The position numbers and the translations under genes are program-made. Shown piece after piece: positions 1 to 7,216 of a DNA stretch of 21,714 nt. Numbering within the stretch: position 1 is the first letter of the stretch; each line of letters begins with the position of its first letter. Below the pieces are notes generated by a model. It had not been told where the DNA came from. It made no database searches and worked only from the letters and a program-made list of their open reading frames with translations. The stretch is from UCB3 sp964415605 (GTDB lineage Bacteria; Chloroflexota; Anaerolineae; Epilineales; Epilineaceae): the NCBI GenBank assembly GCA_964415605.1, contig CAYQBA010000071.1, positions 1-21,714 on the forward strand, given 5' to 3'.

Positions 1-2
1 TG

Positions 3-179
3 GCCAACTCCATCAGCATCTTCGAGAACTTGTTCCGCAGCGGCTCGAGCAGTTATCTCGTGCCGTGGAACTACGTCTCCGTCGCGAGCTTGATCGCGAT
101 GGTGCCGGAGGTCTTGCTGTTCAGCTTCATGCAAAAACAATTCATGGAAAGCGCCGCGGGGGTCGGAATCAAGGGATGA
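3..179 (+). CDS. Carbohydrate ABC transporter permease, C-terminal end (partial)
   Basis: Only the last 58 residues are present; the 5' part lies outside the window. The translation runs from ANSISIFENLF to the stop at 177-179. It contains the hydrophobic segment VASLIAMVPEVLLFSF, then a basic/aromatic stretch (MQKQFMES) and the ending AGVGIKG. Sugar ABC permeases of the MalG type (inner-membrane subunit, binding-protein-dependent uptake) typically end with a last transmembrane helix, an xQkyfvxGlxxGavKG-like tail and no further domain, and this matches. The next gene overlaps it by ATGA (176-179), as in a sugar-utilisation operon. GC is near 55%, clearly below the 70%+ that starts around 480, so this piece may not share an origin with the rest of the window. 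The family call is from motif memory; substrate cannot be told. Confidence 0.7.
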   Translation, partial: ANSISIFENLFRSGSSSYLVPWNYVSVASLIAMVPEVLLFSFMQKQFMESAAGVGIKG

Positions 180-471
180 AACCAAACTATGTGAACGCGC
201 CGACGCCGCTCGACGTCCTGATCGAACGGCATCGCAAACAACCCAACATCATCGAAACCGCCAGACTCGAACTGCTTGGCGCCGGGAAAACGATGTCTAC
301 AACATCGCCCAGGAGTTCGTGTGGAACGGCGAACGGATTATCGCCGGCCGCATCGAACCGCGAAACAGCGAGCTGTCCCGGATCGGCTTTTTCCATCACG
401 AGAAAGGCGACCGCTACGTTCTGAAAGGTCCGCAGCTGGAAGCGATGCAGGATCCCTGCGTCGAAGTCGTC
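176..471 (+). pseudogene. DUF1861-family N-terminal fragment, frameshifted and truncated
   Basis: The reading frame starts at ATG 176 (MKPNYVNAPTPLDVLIERHR) and runs to LELLGAGK. It must then shift by one base in the AAAA run at 287-290 to continue as NDVYNIAQEFVWNGERIIAG, RIEPRNSELSRIGFF and GPQLEAMQDP. Together these match what I recall of DUF1861 (MTP-1-like) proteins: a gGKDVYNi opening, then IAGRvEpRdSE and QDPfv motifs. These are predicted five-bladed-propeller sugar-processing proteins near sugar ABC transporters. The family is about 300 residues; only about 95 are here. One missing A would explain the frameshift, so a sequencing error or a real mutation are both possible. After QDP the sequence changes abruptly to a different family and to much higher GC. 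The end coordinate is approximate, since the junction lies somewhere in 450-480. Confidence 0.6.
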
Positions 472-2757
472 GACGGCGACATCACCGCCGACCTGCGCAT
501 CGTCGCCGACGCCGCCGCCCGGCTGGTGGTCCAGGACGCCGCGGGCGACCCACTCGTCGCGCCGTTCGCGGCCGCCGACCTCGACGGCCTCGCGCGCGAC
601 CTGGCGCACATCGCGCGCTTCCGCAACGGCCTGCGCATCGCCAACCCGGCGCCGAGCACGCTGGCCGGCAAGGTCACGCTGGCGCTGCACCGCCTGCGCA
701 CCGACGCCAACGGGAAGGCGGTGGCGGGCCCCGACGGCCTGCCCGTCCTCGAACCGCTGGCACCGGGACCGGGCGGCATGATCGAGCTGACCGAAGGCGA
801 TCTCGTGGCCTTCGAGATCAAGAACGACCACTCGGCCCCGGTGAACGTGGCGCTGATCGACTTCGCCCCGTCGTGGGCCGTCGACGTCCTCTATCCGTTC
901 CCCGTGGGCGCCGAGGAAGCGCTCGATCCCGGCCGCTCGGTCTTCCGCGGGCGGTCGCTGGTCCCGACTGAGCAGCTCGCCGTCAACCTGCCCGCGGGCA
1001 TGCCCGAAGGCCGCGACACCGCCAAGCTGATCGCGACCCTCAAGCCCGTCGACTTTGGGCTGTTGACGCAGTCGGCGCTCAAGACGGCGTTCCAGACGCG
1101 GTCCCCGCGCAGCGTGGATCGGGGCCTCGGCGAGCGATCCGCCCTCGACGATCTCCTCGCATCGGCCGCCAACGGCAGCCGGACGCGCAGCTTCGGCCCG
1201 CCCGCGGGCAGCGGCGACGACTGGACGACGGCCGAGCTGACGACGGTGACCACGCCACGGGCGGACACGACCGGCCGGGCCGTCGCCGCCGGCGGCGCGG
1301 TGGACGTCGGTCACGGCGTCACCGTGACCGCCCCGCCGGGCTTCAGCGGGCGGGTGCGCGTGCTGACGGCCGCGCAGGGCACCCGCGCGCTCGGCGGCGA
1401 CGGCAGCGATCTCCAGCCGCCGCCGGGGCTGGCGCCGCACCCCGCGGCGTTCGCCCCGCTCGGTCTCGGCACGCTGGCCACGCGCAGCCTGACCGAGTCG
1501 GGCGCCGTCGGCGCGCCCGGAGCGGTCATCGAGATCTCCTCCGACCAAGCGCCCTGGATCGCCGTCCAACCGGAGTCCCCCTTGCGCATCGGGCTCCCCG
1601 CCGCCGTCGAGCCCGGCGCGGGCGTGCTGGCGGTGGCCTTCGACGGCGACCTCTACTACCCGGTGGGCCGCCTGGCCGACGGCGACCCGGCCGGCGTCGA
1701 GGTCTCTTGGCTGCCCGAGCCCGCGCCGGCGGTGACCGGGCGGCGCGACCTCGGCGGCGCGATCCGGCTCTACCTCTACAAGACGTTCGGCCTGTCGACG
1801 CCGACGCTCGGCCTGCACCACGCCCGGTTCGTCGAGGCGGCCGCGGCGGCGGGCAACCCCGCGGGCGACGGCGAGCGGGTCGACGCGGTCGAGGGCGGCG
1901 AGCTGCGCTATCGGGCCGTGCGGCCGGGCGAGCTGGCGCGCGGGGGCCGCGTGGCGGTCTTCGTCCACGGCTTCACGTCGGACACGCATTGGCTGATCGC
2001 CACCGGCGTCGAGCTCCTGCGCCGCCACGGCATCGCCTACGACCACGTCCTGAGCTTCGACTACGAGACGGTGCGCACCGGGATCGCCGCCAACGGCGAG
2101 GCGCTGGCCGACGCGCTGCACCTGGCCGGCCTGGGGCCGGACGACGGCGCGCGCGTCGACGTGTTCGCACACAGCATGGGCACCCAGGTGGTGCGCGCGA
2201 TGATCGAGCTGTTCGGCGGCGCGGCGTTCGTCGACCGGGCGTTCCTGGCCGGCCCGCCCAACGACGGCACGGCCATCGCGCGGGTCAAGCGGCCGGTGGT
2301 GTGGCTGGCGACGCTGCTCCTCAACCAGGCCGGCCCCACGCCGCCGGCGCTGCTGGCCAACTGGGCGCTCGGGCACGTGGCTGACCACGTGGCCGGCCTC
2401 GACGACCTGGCGCCGGGGTCGCCGTTCTACAATCGGCTCAACGACCCGGCGCTGCCGGGGCCGGGCGCGTACCACGTCGTGATCGGCCGCAACGAGCTGC
2501 GGCCAGAGGCGCAGACGGCCTGGGCGCGCGTCGCCCGCCGGCTCGGCGACCGCACCGACGCGCTGCTCGACCTCGTGCTGAGGGGCGACAACGACCTCGT
2601 GATCGCGGTGCACAGCGCGCGCGCGCTCGAGCGCCTGCGCCCGGCCGGCCGCGTGACGGTGTCCGAGGTCCCGTGCGACCACTTCGGCTACTTCAGCACC
2701 GCCGCGGCGAGCGCGCGGATCGTCGCGCTGGCGGGCGGCGCGGCGCCGGGGGGATGA
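472..2757 (+). CDS. Caspase-associated alpha/beta-hydrolase, N-terminally truncated
   Basis: The open frame runs through the upstream DUF1861 fragment, and a nominal GTG at 319 gives 812 residues; only sequence from about 472 belongs to this family. The first part (ADLRIVADAAARLVV, then HIARFRNGLRIANP, LTEGDLVAFEIKN and LYPF) resembles the beta-rich region that follows the p20 caspase domain in bacterial caspase-family proteins. The caspase domain itself is missing. The last 270 residues form an alpha/beta-hydrolase: oxyanion segment VFVHGF (His codon 1966), nucleophile elbow AHSMG (Ser codon 2173, Ala in place of the usual first Gly), a candidate acid in RGDND and a candidate His in CDHFGYF near the end. 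Probable role is an esterase/lipase of unknown substrate. No signal peptide is visible because the start is missing. Codon use is very GC-rich, like the rest of the window. Confidence 0.6.
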   Translation, partial: DGDITADLRIVADAAARLVVQDAAGDPLVAPFAAADLDGLARDLAHIARFRNGLRIANPAPSTLAGKVTLALHRLRTDANGKAVAGPDGLPVLEPLAPGPGGMIELTEGDLVAFEIKNDHSAPVNVALIDFAPSWAVDVLYPFPVGAEEALDPGRSVFRGRSLVPTEQLAVNLPAGMPEGRDTAKLIATLKPVDFGLLTQSALKTAFQTRSPRSVDRGLGERSALDDLLASAANGSRTRSFGPPAGSGDDWTTAELTTVTTPRADTTGRAVAAGGAVDVGHGVTVTAPPGFSGRVRVLTAAQGTRALGGDGSDLQPPPGLAPHPAAFAPLGLGTLATRSLTESGAVGAPGAVIEISSDQAPWIAVQPESPLRIGLPAAVEPGAGVLAVAFDGDLYYPVGRLADGDPAGVEVSWLPEPAPAVTGRRDLGGAIRLYLYKTFGLSTPTLGLHHARFVEAAAAAGNPAGDGERVDAVEGGELRYRAVRPGELARGGRVAVFVHGFTSDTHWLIATGVELLRRHGIAYDHVLSFDYETVRTGIAANGEALADALHLAGLGPDDGARVDVFAHSMGTQVVRAMIELFGGAAFVDRAFLAGPPNDGTAIARVKRPVVWLATLLLNQAGPTPPALLANWALGHVADHVAGLDDLAPGSPFYNRLNDPALPGPGAYHVVIGRNELRPEAQTAWARVARRLGDRTDALLDLVLRGDNDLVIAVHSARALERLRPAGRVTVSEVPCDHFGYFSTAAASARIVALAGGAAPGG

Positions 2758-2892
2758 CGCCGGCCCCAATGACCTGGCGTCCGCCGAGCGACGCCGGGGG
2801 GTCGTCCTCGCACCGCGCGGATAGAACTGGAACAGCGTCGTCGCAGCGGTGGACGGTCGCGACGGGCAGGCAGGCCCGGTCGAGATGGACGG

Positions 2893-4086
2893 CTACAGCC
2901 GCGGCCGGACGAAGTCGTGGATGCGCTCGAGCGCCTGCTCGATGCGCTCGAGCGACGTCGCGTAGCTGCAGCGCACGTAGCCGCGGCCGGATGCCCCGAA
3001 CGCCTCGCCGGGGACGACGGCGACCTTGTAGTCGTACAGCAAGCGGGTGCTGAACGTGTCGCCGTCCAATCCGGTCGGGCGGATGTCCGGAAACGCGTAG
3101 AACGCGCCGTGCGGCTCGAACGTCGGCAGGCCGATGGCGTTCAGGCCGTCGACGATCGTCCGCCGGCGCCGGTCGTAGGCCGCCACCATCGCCCGCACCG
3201 CCTCCTCGGCGGCTGGATCGGTCAACGCCGCCAGGGCGGCATGCTGGCCGGCCGTCGGGGCCGACATGATGATGTACTGGTGGATCTTGCGCAGGCCCGC
3301 GATGAGCTCGGCTGGCCCGCAGGCGTAGCCCACCCGCCAGCCGGTCATCGCGTAGTCCTTGCTGAAGCCGCCGAGCGTGATGGTCCGCTCGCGCATCCCG
3401 GGGAGGCCGGCGAAGCAGACGTGGTCGACGCCGTACACCAGGCGGTCGTAGATCTCGTCGGACAGCACGAACAGGTTGTGGCGCAGCACGCGGTCGGCAA
3501 TGGCCCCGAGCCGCTCGCGGTTGATGACGGCCCCGGTGGGGTTGTTGGGCGAGCCGAACAGGAGCCCGCGCGTCCGGGGCGTCACCGCCCGGTCGAGGTC
3601 GTCGGCGTCGAGCTGGAACCCGCTCGCGACGTGCGTCGGCACCGGCACGGGCCGGCCGCCGGCGAACGTCACCACCGCCGGGTAGGCCACGTAGCTCGGC
3701 TCCGGCACGAGCACCTCGTCGCCGACCTCGATCAAGGCCAGCGCGGCCAGGTGCAGCGCCTCGCTGACGCCGACCGTCACGAGGATCTCGGTCTCGGGGT
3801 CGTAGGCCACGCCGTAGCGGCGGTCGATGTGCGCCGCGATGGCCTGGCGCAACGCCAGGATGCCGCTGTTGGACGTGTAGCCGGTCAGGCCGCGCGCCAG
3901 CGAGTCCTGCCCGGCGCGCAGGATCGCGTCGGGCGACACGAAGTCGGGCTCGCCGATGCCGAGCGAGATGACGTCCGGCATGGTGGCGATGATGTCGAAG
4001 AACTTGCGGATGCCCGACGGCGGGACGTCGTGCACGCGCCGGCTGAGGCCGGGCAGCACGGCCTCGCGGGCGGCGACCTGAGTCAT
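2893..4086 (-). CDS. PLP-dependent class I/II aminotransferase
   Basis: This 397-residue cytoplasmic enzyme would transfer an amino group from an amino acid to a 2-oxo acid using pyridoxal phosphate. It has the fold-type I landmarks in order: SLGIGEPDF (41-49), substrate-loop GYTSNSG (69-75), cofactor-binding NNPTG (181-185), SDEIYDRLVY (209-218; Asp210 and Tyr213), the PLP lysine Lys243 in FSKDYAMTGWRVGY, and Arg372 in YVRCSYA for the substrate carboxylate. Length is normal for subgroup I-alpha aspartate/aromatic/alanine-type enzymes; the exact substrate is not readable. The ATG at 4084-4086 is chosen because it overlaps the stop of the upstream nucleotidyltransferase by ATGA, implying translational coupling. 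A longer upstream reading is only the shadow of that gene. It converges on the hydrolase gene, with 135 bp between them. Confidence 0.9.
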   Translation of the reverse strand: MTQVAAREAVLPGLSRRVHDVPPSGIRKFFDIIATMPDVISLGIGEPDFVSPDAILRAGQDSLARGLTGYTSNSGILALRQAIAAHIDRRYGVAYDPETEILVTVGVSEALHLAALALIEVGDEVLVPEPSYVAYPAVVTFAGGRPVPVPTHVASGFQLDADDLDRAVTPRTRGLLFGSPNNPTGAVINRERLGAIADRVLRHNLFVLSDEIYDRLVYGVDHVCFAGLPGMRERTITLGGFSKDYAMTGWRVGYACGPAELIAGLRKIHQYIIMSAPTAGQHAALAALTDPAAEEAVRAMVAAYDRRRRTIVDGLNAIGLPTFEPHGAFYAFPDIRPTGLDGDTFSTRLLYDYKVAVVPGEAFGASGRGYVRCSYATSLERIEQALERIHDFVRPRL

Positions 4087-5150
4087 GGCGCTTCTCCCCG
4101 GGGATGAACGGTGGATCCGTCGCCGATATTGTAGCGCGCCGCCGTGCCGGCGACCGTCGTCCCGGCCCCGAGCAGGCTGTCGGCGACAGCGGCGTCGCGG
4201 ATCGTCGCGCCGGCGGCGGCCGCGACGTCGCGCACGACCGCGCCGGTGACGCGGGCGCCGCCCTCGAGGCTCACATAGGGGCCGACCACGCTGCCTTCGA
4301 CGCGGCAGCCGGGTCCGAGGTGGACGAACGGGCCGACGACGCTGCCCTCGACGACGGCGTCGGGGGCGATCCAGACGGGCGGGATCACGCGGGACGTCGG
4401 CGCCGGGGGGGCGGCTGGCGAGACGCGGCCCGCCCGGCACTCGAACAGGTAGCGCTGCGCGGCGAGCGTCGCCGGCACGGTCCCGCAGTCCACCCACGCC
4501 CGCACCGGGCGCGCGGCAAGGCGGGCGCCCTCGTCGACCATGATCTGCAGGGCGTCGGCGAGGTAGTGCTCGCCGGCGGTCGGCGGCCGCTCGGCGACGA
4601 GGCGGTCGATGGCGTGGGCGAGCCACGCGCCGTCGCGCACGAAGTACACGCCGACGACGGCGAGGTCGGACACGGGCGTGGCCGGCTTCTCGACGAAGCG
4701 GGCGACGTGGCCGGCGGCGTCGAGCACGGCGACGCCGAAGCGCCGGGGGTCGTCGACGGGCATGAGGTGGACGGCGCCGTCGACGTCGGCGGTCTGGTCG
4801 GCCAGGCCGGCGAGGTCGATGTCGAAGACGGTGTCGGCGGCGAACACGATCAGGACGGGCCCGGCGAGGTGCTCGCGCGCCAGGGCGATGGCGTCGGCCT
4901 GGCCGCGCGGCTGGGGCTGGGTGACGAACCGGGCCTCGAACGGGTAGCGGGCGCGGACCCACGCCTCGACCTGGGCGCCGAGGTGGCCGACGACGAACAC
5001 CCACCGGTCGGCGGTGATGGCCGCGGCGAGGTCGTCCAGGACGTGGCCGAGGACGGTGTCGCCGGCGACGTGCAGCAGCGCCTTGGGGCGGTGGAGGGTG
5101 TGGGGGCGCATGCGAAGGCCGAGGCCGGCGACGGGGAGGATGATGTTCAT
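4083..5150 (-). CDS. Sugar-1-phosphate nucleotidyltransferase with left-handed beta-helix tail
   Basis: This 355-residue protein is a likely glucose- or mannose-1-phosphate nucleotidyltransferase (NTP plus sugar-1-P to NDP-sugar). The GT-A-like Rossmann domain starts with PVAGLGLRMRP (6-16, the nucleotide loop) and RPKALL (21-26). It continues with FAADTVF (Asp106, metal), FVEKP (152-156) and WVDCGT (219-224). Residues 255-350 hold hexapeptide-type repeats (APDAVVEGSVVGPFVHLGPG and similar) of a left-handed beta-helix, as in GlmU or GlgC-like proteins. The first loop reads GLGLRMRP rather than the usual GxGtRLrP, but the rest is intact. Translation is coupled to the aminotransferase by ATGA. 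No Shine-Dalgarno and no -10 box sit before the ATG; instead the leader is a pure CA/C-rich run. NDP-sugar type is not determinable. Confidence 0.87.
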   Translation of the reverse strand: MNIILPVAGLGLRMRPHTLHRPKALLHVAGDTVLGHVLDDLAAAITADRWVFVVGHLGAQVEAWVRARYPFEARFVTQPQPRGQADAIALAREHLAGPVLIVFAADTVFDIDLAGLADQTADVDGAVHLMPVDDPRRFGVAVLDAAGHVARFVEKPATPVSDLAVVGVYFVRDGAWLAHAIDRLVAERPPTAGEHYLADALQIMVDEGARLAARPVRAWVDCGTVPATLAAQRYLFECRAGRVSPAAPPAPTSRVIPPVWIAPDAVVEGSVVGPFVHLGPGCRVEGSVVGPYVSLEGGARVTGAVVRDVAAAAGATIRDAAVADSLLGAGTTVAGTAARYNIGDGSTVHPRGEAP

Positions 5151-5511
5151 GGTGTGGGGGTTGGGGTGGGTGTGCGATGGGTGTGCGGTGTGGGTGTGGG
5201 GTGGCGTGTGAGGGGTTGGGTGTGCGGTTCAGCGTGTGGCGAGTGTGGGGGCTCGGAGAGGGCGGCGGGATGGGGCCGGGCATGCTGGGTGTGTGGAAGC
5301 GTGCGGGGCCCGGCCAGGCCGAGGCAGCTCCCCTGCCCCCGGCGGCTACGCGTCGACCGCGGGCGGTGTCGGTGCACCCGAGAGCGGTCGGAGCCGCCGC
5401 AAGCCGGTGGTCGCGGCCAGGGCCGCGCCGGTTGTCGCGCCGATGGCGGCGTGGGCGGCCTCGGGCGACCGGCAGCGGGAGCCAACAGTGTGGATGCACG
5501 GACGGCAAACG
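5151..5511. repeat. Gene-free GT/CA-rich tract with G-quadruplex potential
   Basis: This 361-bp stretch has no convincing gene; long frames across it are low-complexity His/Pro/Arg or Val/Gly shadows. From 5151 to about 5290 the + strand is almost only G and T, with imperfect GTGTGGG units. G-runs sit at 5156-5160, 5163-5166, 5168-5170 and 5179-5181 (loops of 2, 1 and 8). A second set lies at 5192-5194, 5198-5201, 5112-style spacing at 5212-5215, and 5218-5220. Both fit relaxed G-quadruplex patterns. The C-rich strand is the coding strand of the downstream nucleotidyltransferase, so its 5' leader would be CA-rich and unstructured while the template could fold. The rest (5300-5511) is ordinary GC-rich sequence in which I see nothing. 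Confidence 0.6.
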
Positions 5512-6057
5512 TCAAGGGTCGGCAGCGGGGACGGCCCCGTCGCCCGCCCGCAGCGACCGCGACAACGCCCAGGTCAGGGGCAGGTACACCGCGTACATCA
5601 GCGCCCAGCCGGCGACTGCGCGCCAGAGCTCGAGGTCGCCCGCCAGGTCGCGGAGCACTACCAGCGTCGGCAGGACGGCGAGCGCCGCGAGGATGATCCG
5701 CCAGCGCTGCGCCAGCGTCGTGCGGCCGAGGGCGACGGCGCCGACGATCGTCGACGGCAGCATCATCGCGCCGGCGGCCATGCCGAGCGGGACGGTGGTG
5801 GCGACGGCGACGATGCGACCGGCGATCTGCCAGCGCGGGCCGCGGCTCGAGCGGCGCAGGCCGGCGGCGACGGTCTGGCCGAGGCCGAAGATCGCGAAGA
5901 TCAGCACGATCGCCAGCGTGCCCTTCCAGGTGAACTCGTGCTCGGCGGAGATGAAGCGCATCCAGCCGCGGGCGACGACGCCCCACAGGGCGCCGAGGGC
6001 CGCGCCAGCGAGGAGGGCGGCGGGCGTGGCGACGGGTAGGGCGAGACGCGGGGGCAT
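5512..6057 (-). CDS. Multi-pass membrane protein of unknown function
   Basis: The 181-residue product is an integral membrane protein with about five hydrophobic segments, near residues 8-29, 46-66, 79-110, 119-136 and 147-166. The loop after helix 1 reads GWMRFISAEHEFTWKGTL, with charged and aromatic residues that look conserved rather than random; I cannot name the family. I chose the ATG at 6055-6057 over a TTG twelve codons upstream. That TTG is the first triplet of a TTGACG -35 box, and a matching -10 box ends 8 nt before the ATG, so the mRNA is probably leaderless. The C-terminal tail (AGDGAVPAADP) is short and polar. It stands alone, facing away from the toxin-antitoxin genes. Confidence 0.7.
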   Translation of the reverse strand: MPPRLALPVATPAALLAGAALGALWGVVARGWMRFISAEHEFTWKGTLAIVLIFAIFGLGQTVAAGLRRSSRGPRWQIAGRIVAVATTVPLGMAAGAMMLPSTIVGAVALGRTTLAQRWRIILAALAVLPTLVVLRDLAGDLELWRAVAGWALMYAVYLPLTWALSRSLRAGDGAVPAADP

Positions 6058-6065
6058 GGCGACGG

Positions 6066-6093
6066 ATGGTAGTGTGGGGCTGGTGGGCGTCAA
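6066..6093 (-). promoter_or_regulatory. Sigma70-type promoter giving a leaderless mRNA
   Basis: On the minus strand TTGACG (6093-6088) is followed after 16 bp by TACCAT (6071-6066), then 8 nt and the ATG at 6057. Transcription starting about 7-8 nt after the -10 box would begin at or beside the A of the ATG. The same layout recurs at 10354-10383 and 19086-19114 in this window. Confidence 0.5.
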
Positions 6094-6432
6094 GGTTCGT
6101 GCTGTCGTCTCGTCCGCCGCCTCCGATCCGCGCGCGATTCTGGCGCATCCGTTGGACCACCGTCAGAGCCTTGGACATGCCCGGGACCGCGGGAATCTTG
6201 CTCGCCGATTGACCGAGCGGGCAGGCTCAGGACAACGTGTTCACCGCCCGACGACCGTCAGCGGGCGGGCGGTAGCATCTGCGATTGCGTCGGATTGGCC
6301 GGCGGTCGAGAGGCGCCAGGCGACCTTCGGCCGCACTACCGCCCTTCGCTCGCGGTCGGCTCGCCCTATGAGGCGGGGATCCCCTCCCGGTCGCTGCGGT
6401 TGGTTTCTTCACTGGTGGTGGCGTTGCAGCCT
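6094..6432. other. Intergenic region, no gene seen
   Basis: This is 339 bp between two divergent units. I see no plausible start with ribosome site and no RNA gene. A 10-bp perfect palindrome GGGGATCCCC lies near 6376-6385, without other context. Local GC falls slightly toward the toxin-antitoxin promoter. Confidence 0.4.
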
Positions 6433-6462
6433 TTGACGTGCAGGTAGTGCGCGTGTTAACAT
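6433..6462 (+). promoter_or_regulatory. Promoter of the AbrB/PIN toxin-antitoxin pair
   Basis: TTGACG at 6433-6438 is followed after 18 bp by TAACAT at 6457-6462, matching 5/6 and 4/6 of the sigma70 consensus. The start point would fall inside the palindrome at 6460-6474. An ATG (6472) lies 9 nt after the -10 box, the same geometry as the leaderless promoters elsewhere in the window. Confidence 0.5.
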
Positions 6463-6474
6463 GGTACTACCATG
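6460..6474. promoter_or_regulatory. Perfect palindrome over promoter start, likely antitoxin operator
   Basis: CATGGTA-C-TACCATG is a perfect inverted repeat with 7-bp arms around one central base. It overlaps the -10 box end and the predicted transcription start of the toxin-antitoxin operon. AbrB/MazE-fold antitoxins commonly bind such dyads to repress their own operon, so autoregulation here is a reasonable inference. Confidence 0.55.
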
Positions 6475-6504
6475 CGCGTTACACCGACAAGCCGGAGGGG
6501 CTGA
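6472..6504 (+). CDS. Possible 10-residue leaderless leader peptide
   Basis: ATG at 6472 opens a 10-codon frame (MRVTPTSRRG) whose TGA (6502-6504) ends one base before the antitoxin ATG at 6506. The ATG is 9 nt after the -10 box TAACAT, the distance used by the window's apparent leaderless genes. The frame also reads through GGAGGGG, the antitoxin ribosome site. If translated, ribosomes would terminate right at the antitoxin start, allowing reinitiation or coupling. It may be chance: any short frame near a start can look like this, and nothing in the peptide is recognisable. Confidence 0.25.
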   Translation: MRVTPTSRRG

Positions 6505-6505
6505 C

Positions 6506-6787
6506 ATGACACAAGAGTTGCTCACCGTGGTCACCCGCAAGGGGCAGATCACCGTGCCGGCATCCATCCGCCAGGCCCTCAACATCAAGCAGGGCGACAA
6601 GCTGGCGCTCTCCCTGCGCAAGGACGCCAGCGGCGAAGTTACCATCCGCGCTGTCAAGTCGGTTGCCGAAGCAACCCACGGCGTGGCGGCTACGGCAGGG
6701 CGGGCGGAGGATATTGCAGCATGGCGGGAACAGTTTGAGGAGGGCATGGCCGAGGAGGCGATGGCCGGGCTTCCCTCGCCACAGTGA
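6506..6787 (+). CDS. AbrB/SpoVT-fold antitoxin
   Basis: The 93-residue protein opens with LLTVVTRKGQITVPASIRQA and continues LNIKQGDKLALSL. This is the swapped-hairpin AbrB/MazE/VapB DNA-binding domain (about residues 5-50), with the TxKGQiTvPxxIR signature and GDkl turn. The remaining acidic tail (AAWREQFEEGMAEEAM, about 70-88) would wrap and inhibit the toxin. The start at 6506 follows GGAGGGG by 5 nt; the longer in-frame reading from 6461 overlaps the operator and is less likely. The last codons overlap the downstream PIN gene by GTGA, a typical antitoxin-first, coupled arrangement. It should neutralise the PIN nuclease and repress the operon through the dyad at 6460-6474. Confidence 0.88.
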   Translation: MTQELLTVVTRKGQITVPASIRQALNIKQGDKLALSLRKDASGEVTIRAVKSVAEATHGVAATAGRAEDIAAWREQFEEGMAEEAMAGLPSPQ

Positions 6788-7209
6788 CAACCGTGAGGGC
6801 CGCTGACGCGCCGTGTCTGGACACCAACATCTTCCTGCGGCACCTGACGGAGGATCGTCCACAGCAGTCTCCCAAGTGCAAGGCACTGATCGCCGGCCTT
6901 GAGTCTGGCACGGTGGAGGCGTGGACGACGCACCTGGTGGTCGCCGAAGCGGTGTTTGTGCTCGACCGTATCTACAAGTTCACGCGTCAGGAGACCGCCG
7001 ACGCGCTGCTGCCAATCCTGGGGCTGCCCGGGCTGCACCTGCCGCAGAAGCGGCTCTTCCATCGCGTGTTCGCGCTGTATATGAGCCTGTCACCGGGCTT
7101 CGTGGGCTGCTACCATGCGGCGCTCGTTGAGAAGCGGGAGGGGCACCGGGTACTGTCGTACGACGCCGGATTCGATCGCGTTTCCGGGCTTGTCAGAATC
7201 GAACCGTGA
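6784..7209 (+). CDS. PIN-domain (VapC-like) toxin, one acidic site altered
   Basis: This 141-residue protein is a predicted Mg-dependent ribonuclease of the PIN superfamily and toxin partner of the upstream AbrB antitoxin. It has the first acidic motif (CLDTNIFLRHL, Asp13), the second (HLVVAEAVFVLD, Glu55) and the C-terminal YDAGFDRV (Asp127/Asp131). Where most family members carry Asp in an F-x-D-x-Y-H-A-A-like helix, this one has FVGCYHAAL, with Gly108 (GGC, one base from GAC). That would remove a metal ligand and may weaken or abolish catalysis. The GTG start overlaps the antitoxin stop (GTGA). GC is somewhat lower than the flanking core genes. A structured inverted-repeat element starts 8 nt after the stop. 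Confidence 0.85.
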   Translation: MTTVRAADAPCLDTNIFLRHLTEDRPQQSPKCKALIAGLESGTVEAWTTHLVVAEAVFVLDRIYKFTRQETADALLPILGLPGLHLPQKRLFHRVFALYMSLSPGFVGCYHAALVEKREGHRVLSYDAGFDRVSGLVRIEP

Positions 7210-7216
7210 GGACATA

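Noticed and set aside
187..2769. 860-codon minus-strand frame opposite the hydrolase
   Set aside because: Arg/Ala/Gly-rich shadow of the GC-rich + strand gene; no domain motifs, and the + strand gene has clear hydrolase motifs.
4104..5696. 530-codon + strand frame opposite the nucleotidyltransferase
   Set aside because: Low-complexity GDGV/AR-rich translation typical of the antisense of a high-GC gene.
6376..6385. GGGGATCCCC palindrome as an operator
   Set aside because: Isolated 10-bp palindrome in GC-rich DNA, not placed at any promoter or start; likely chance.
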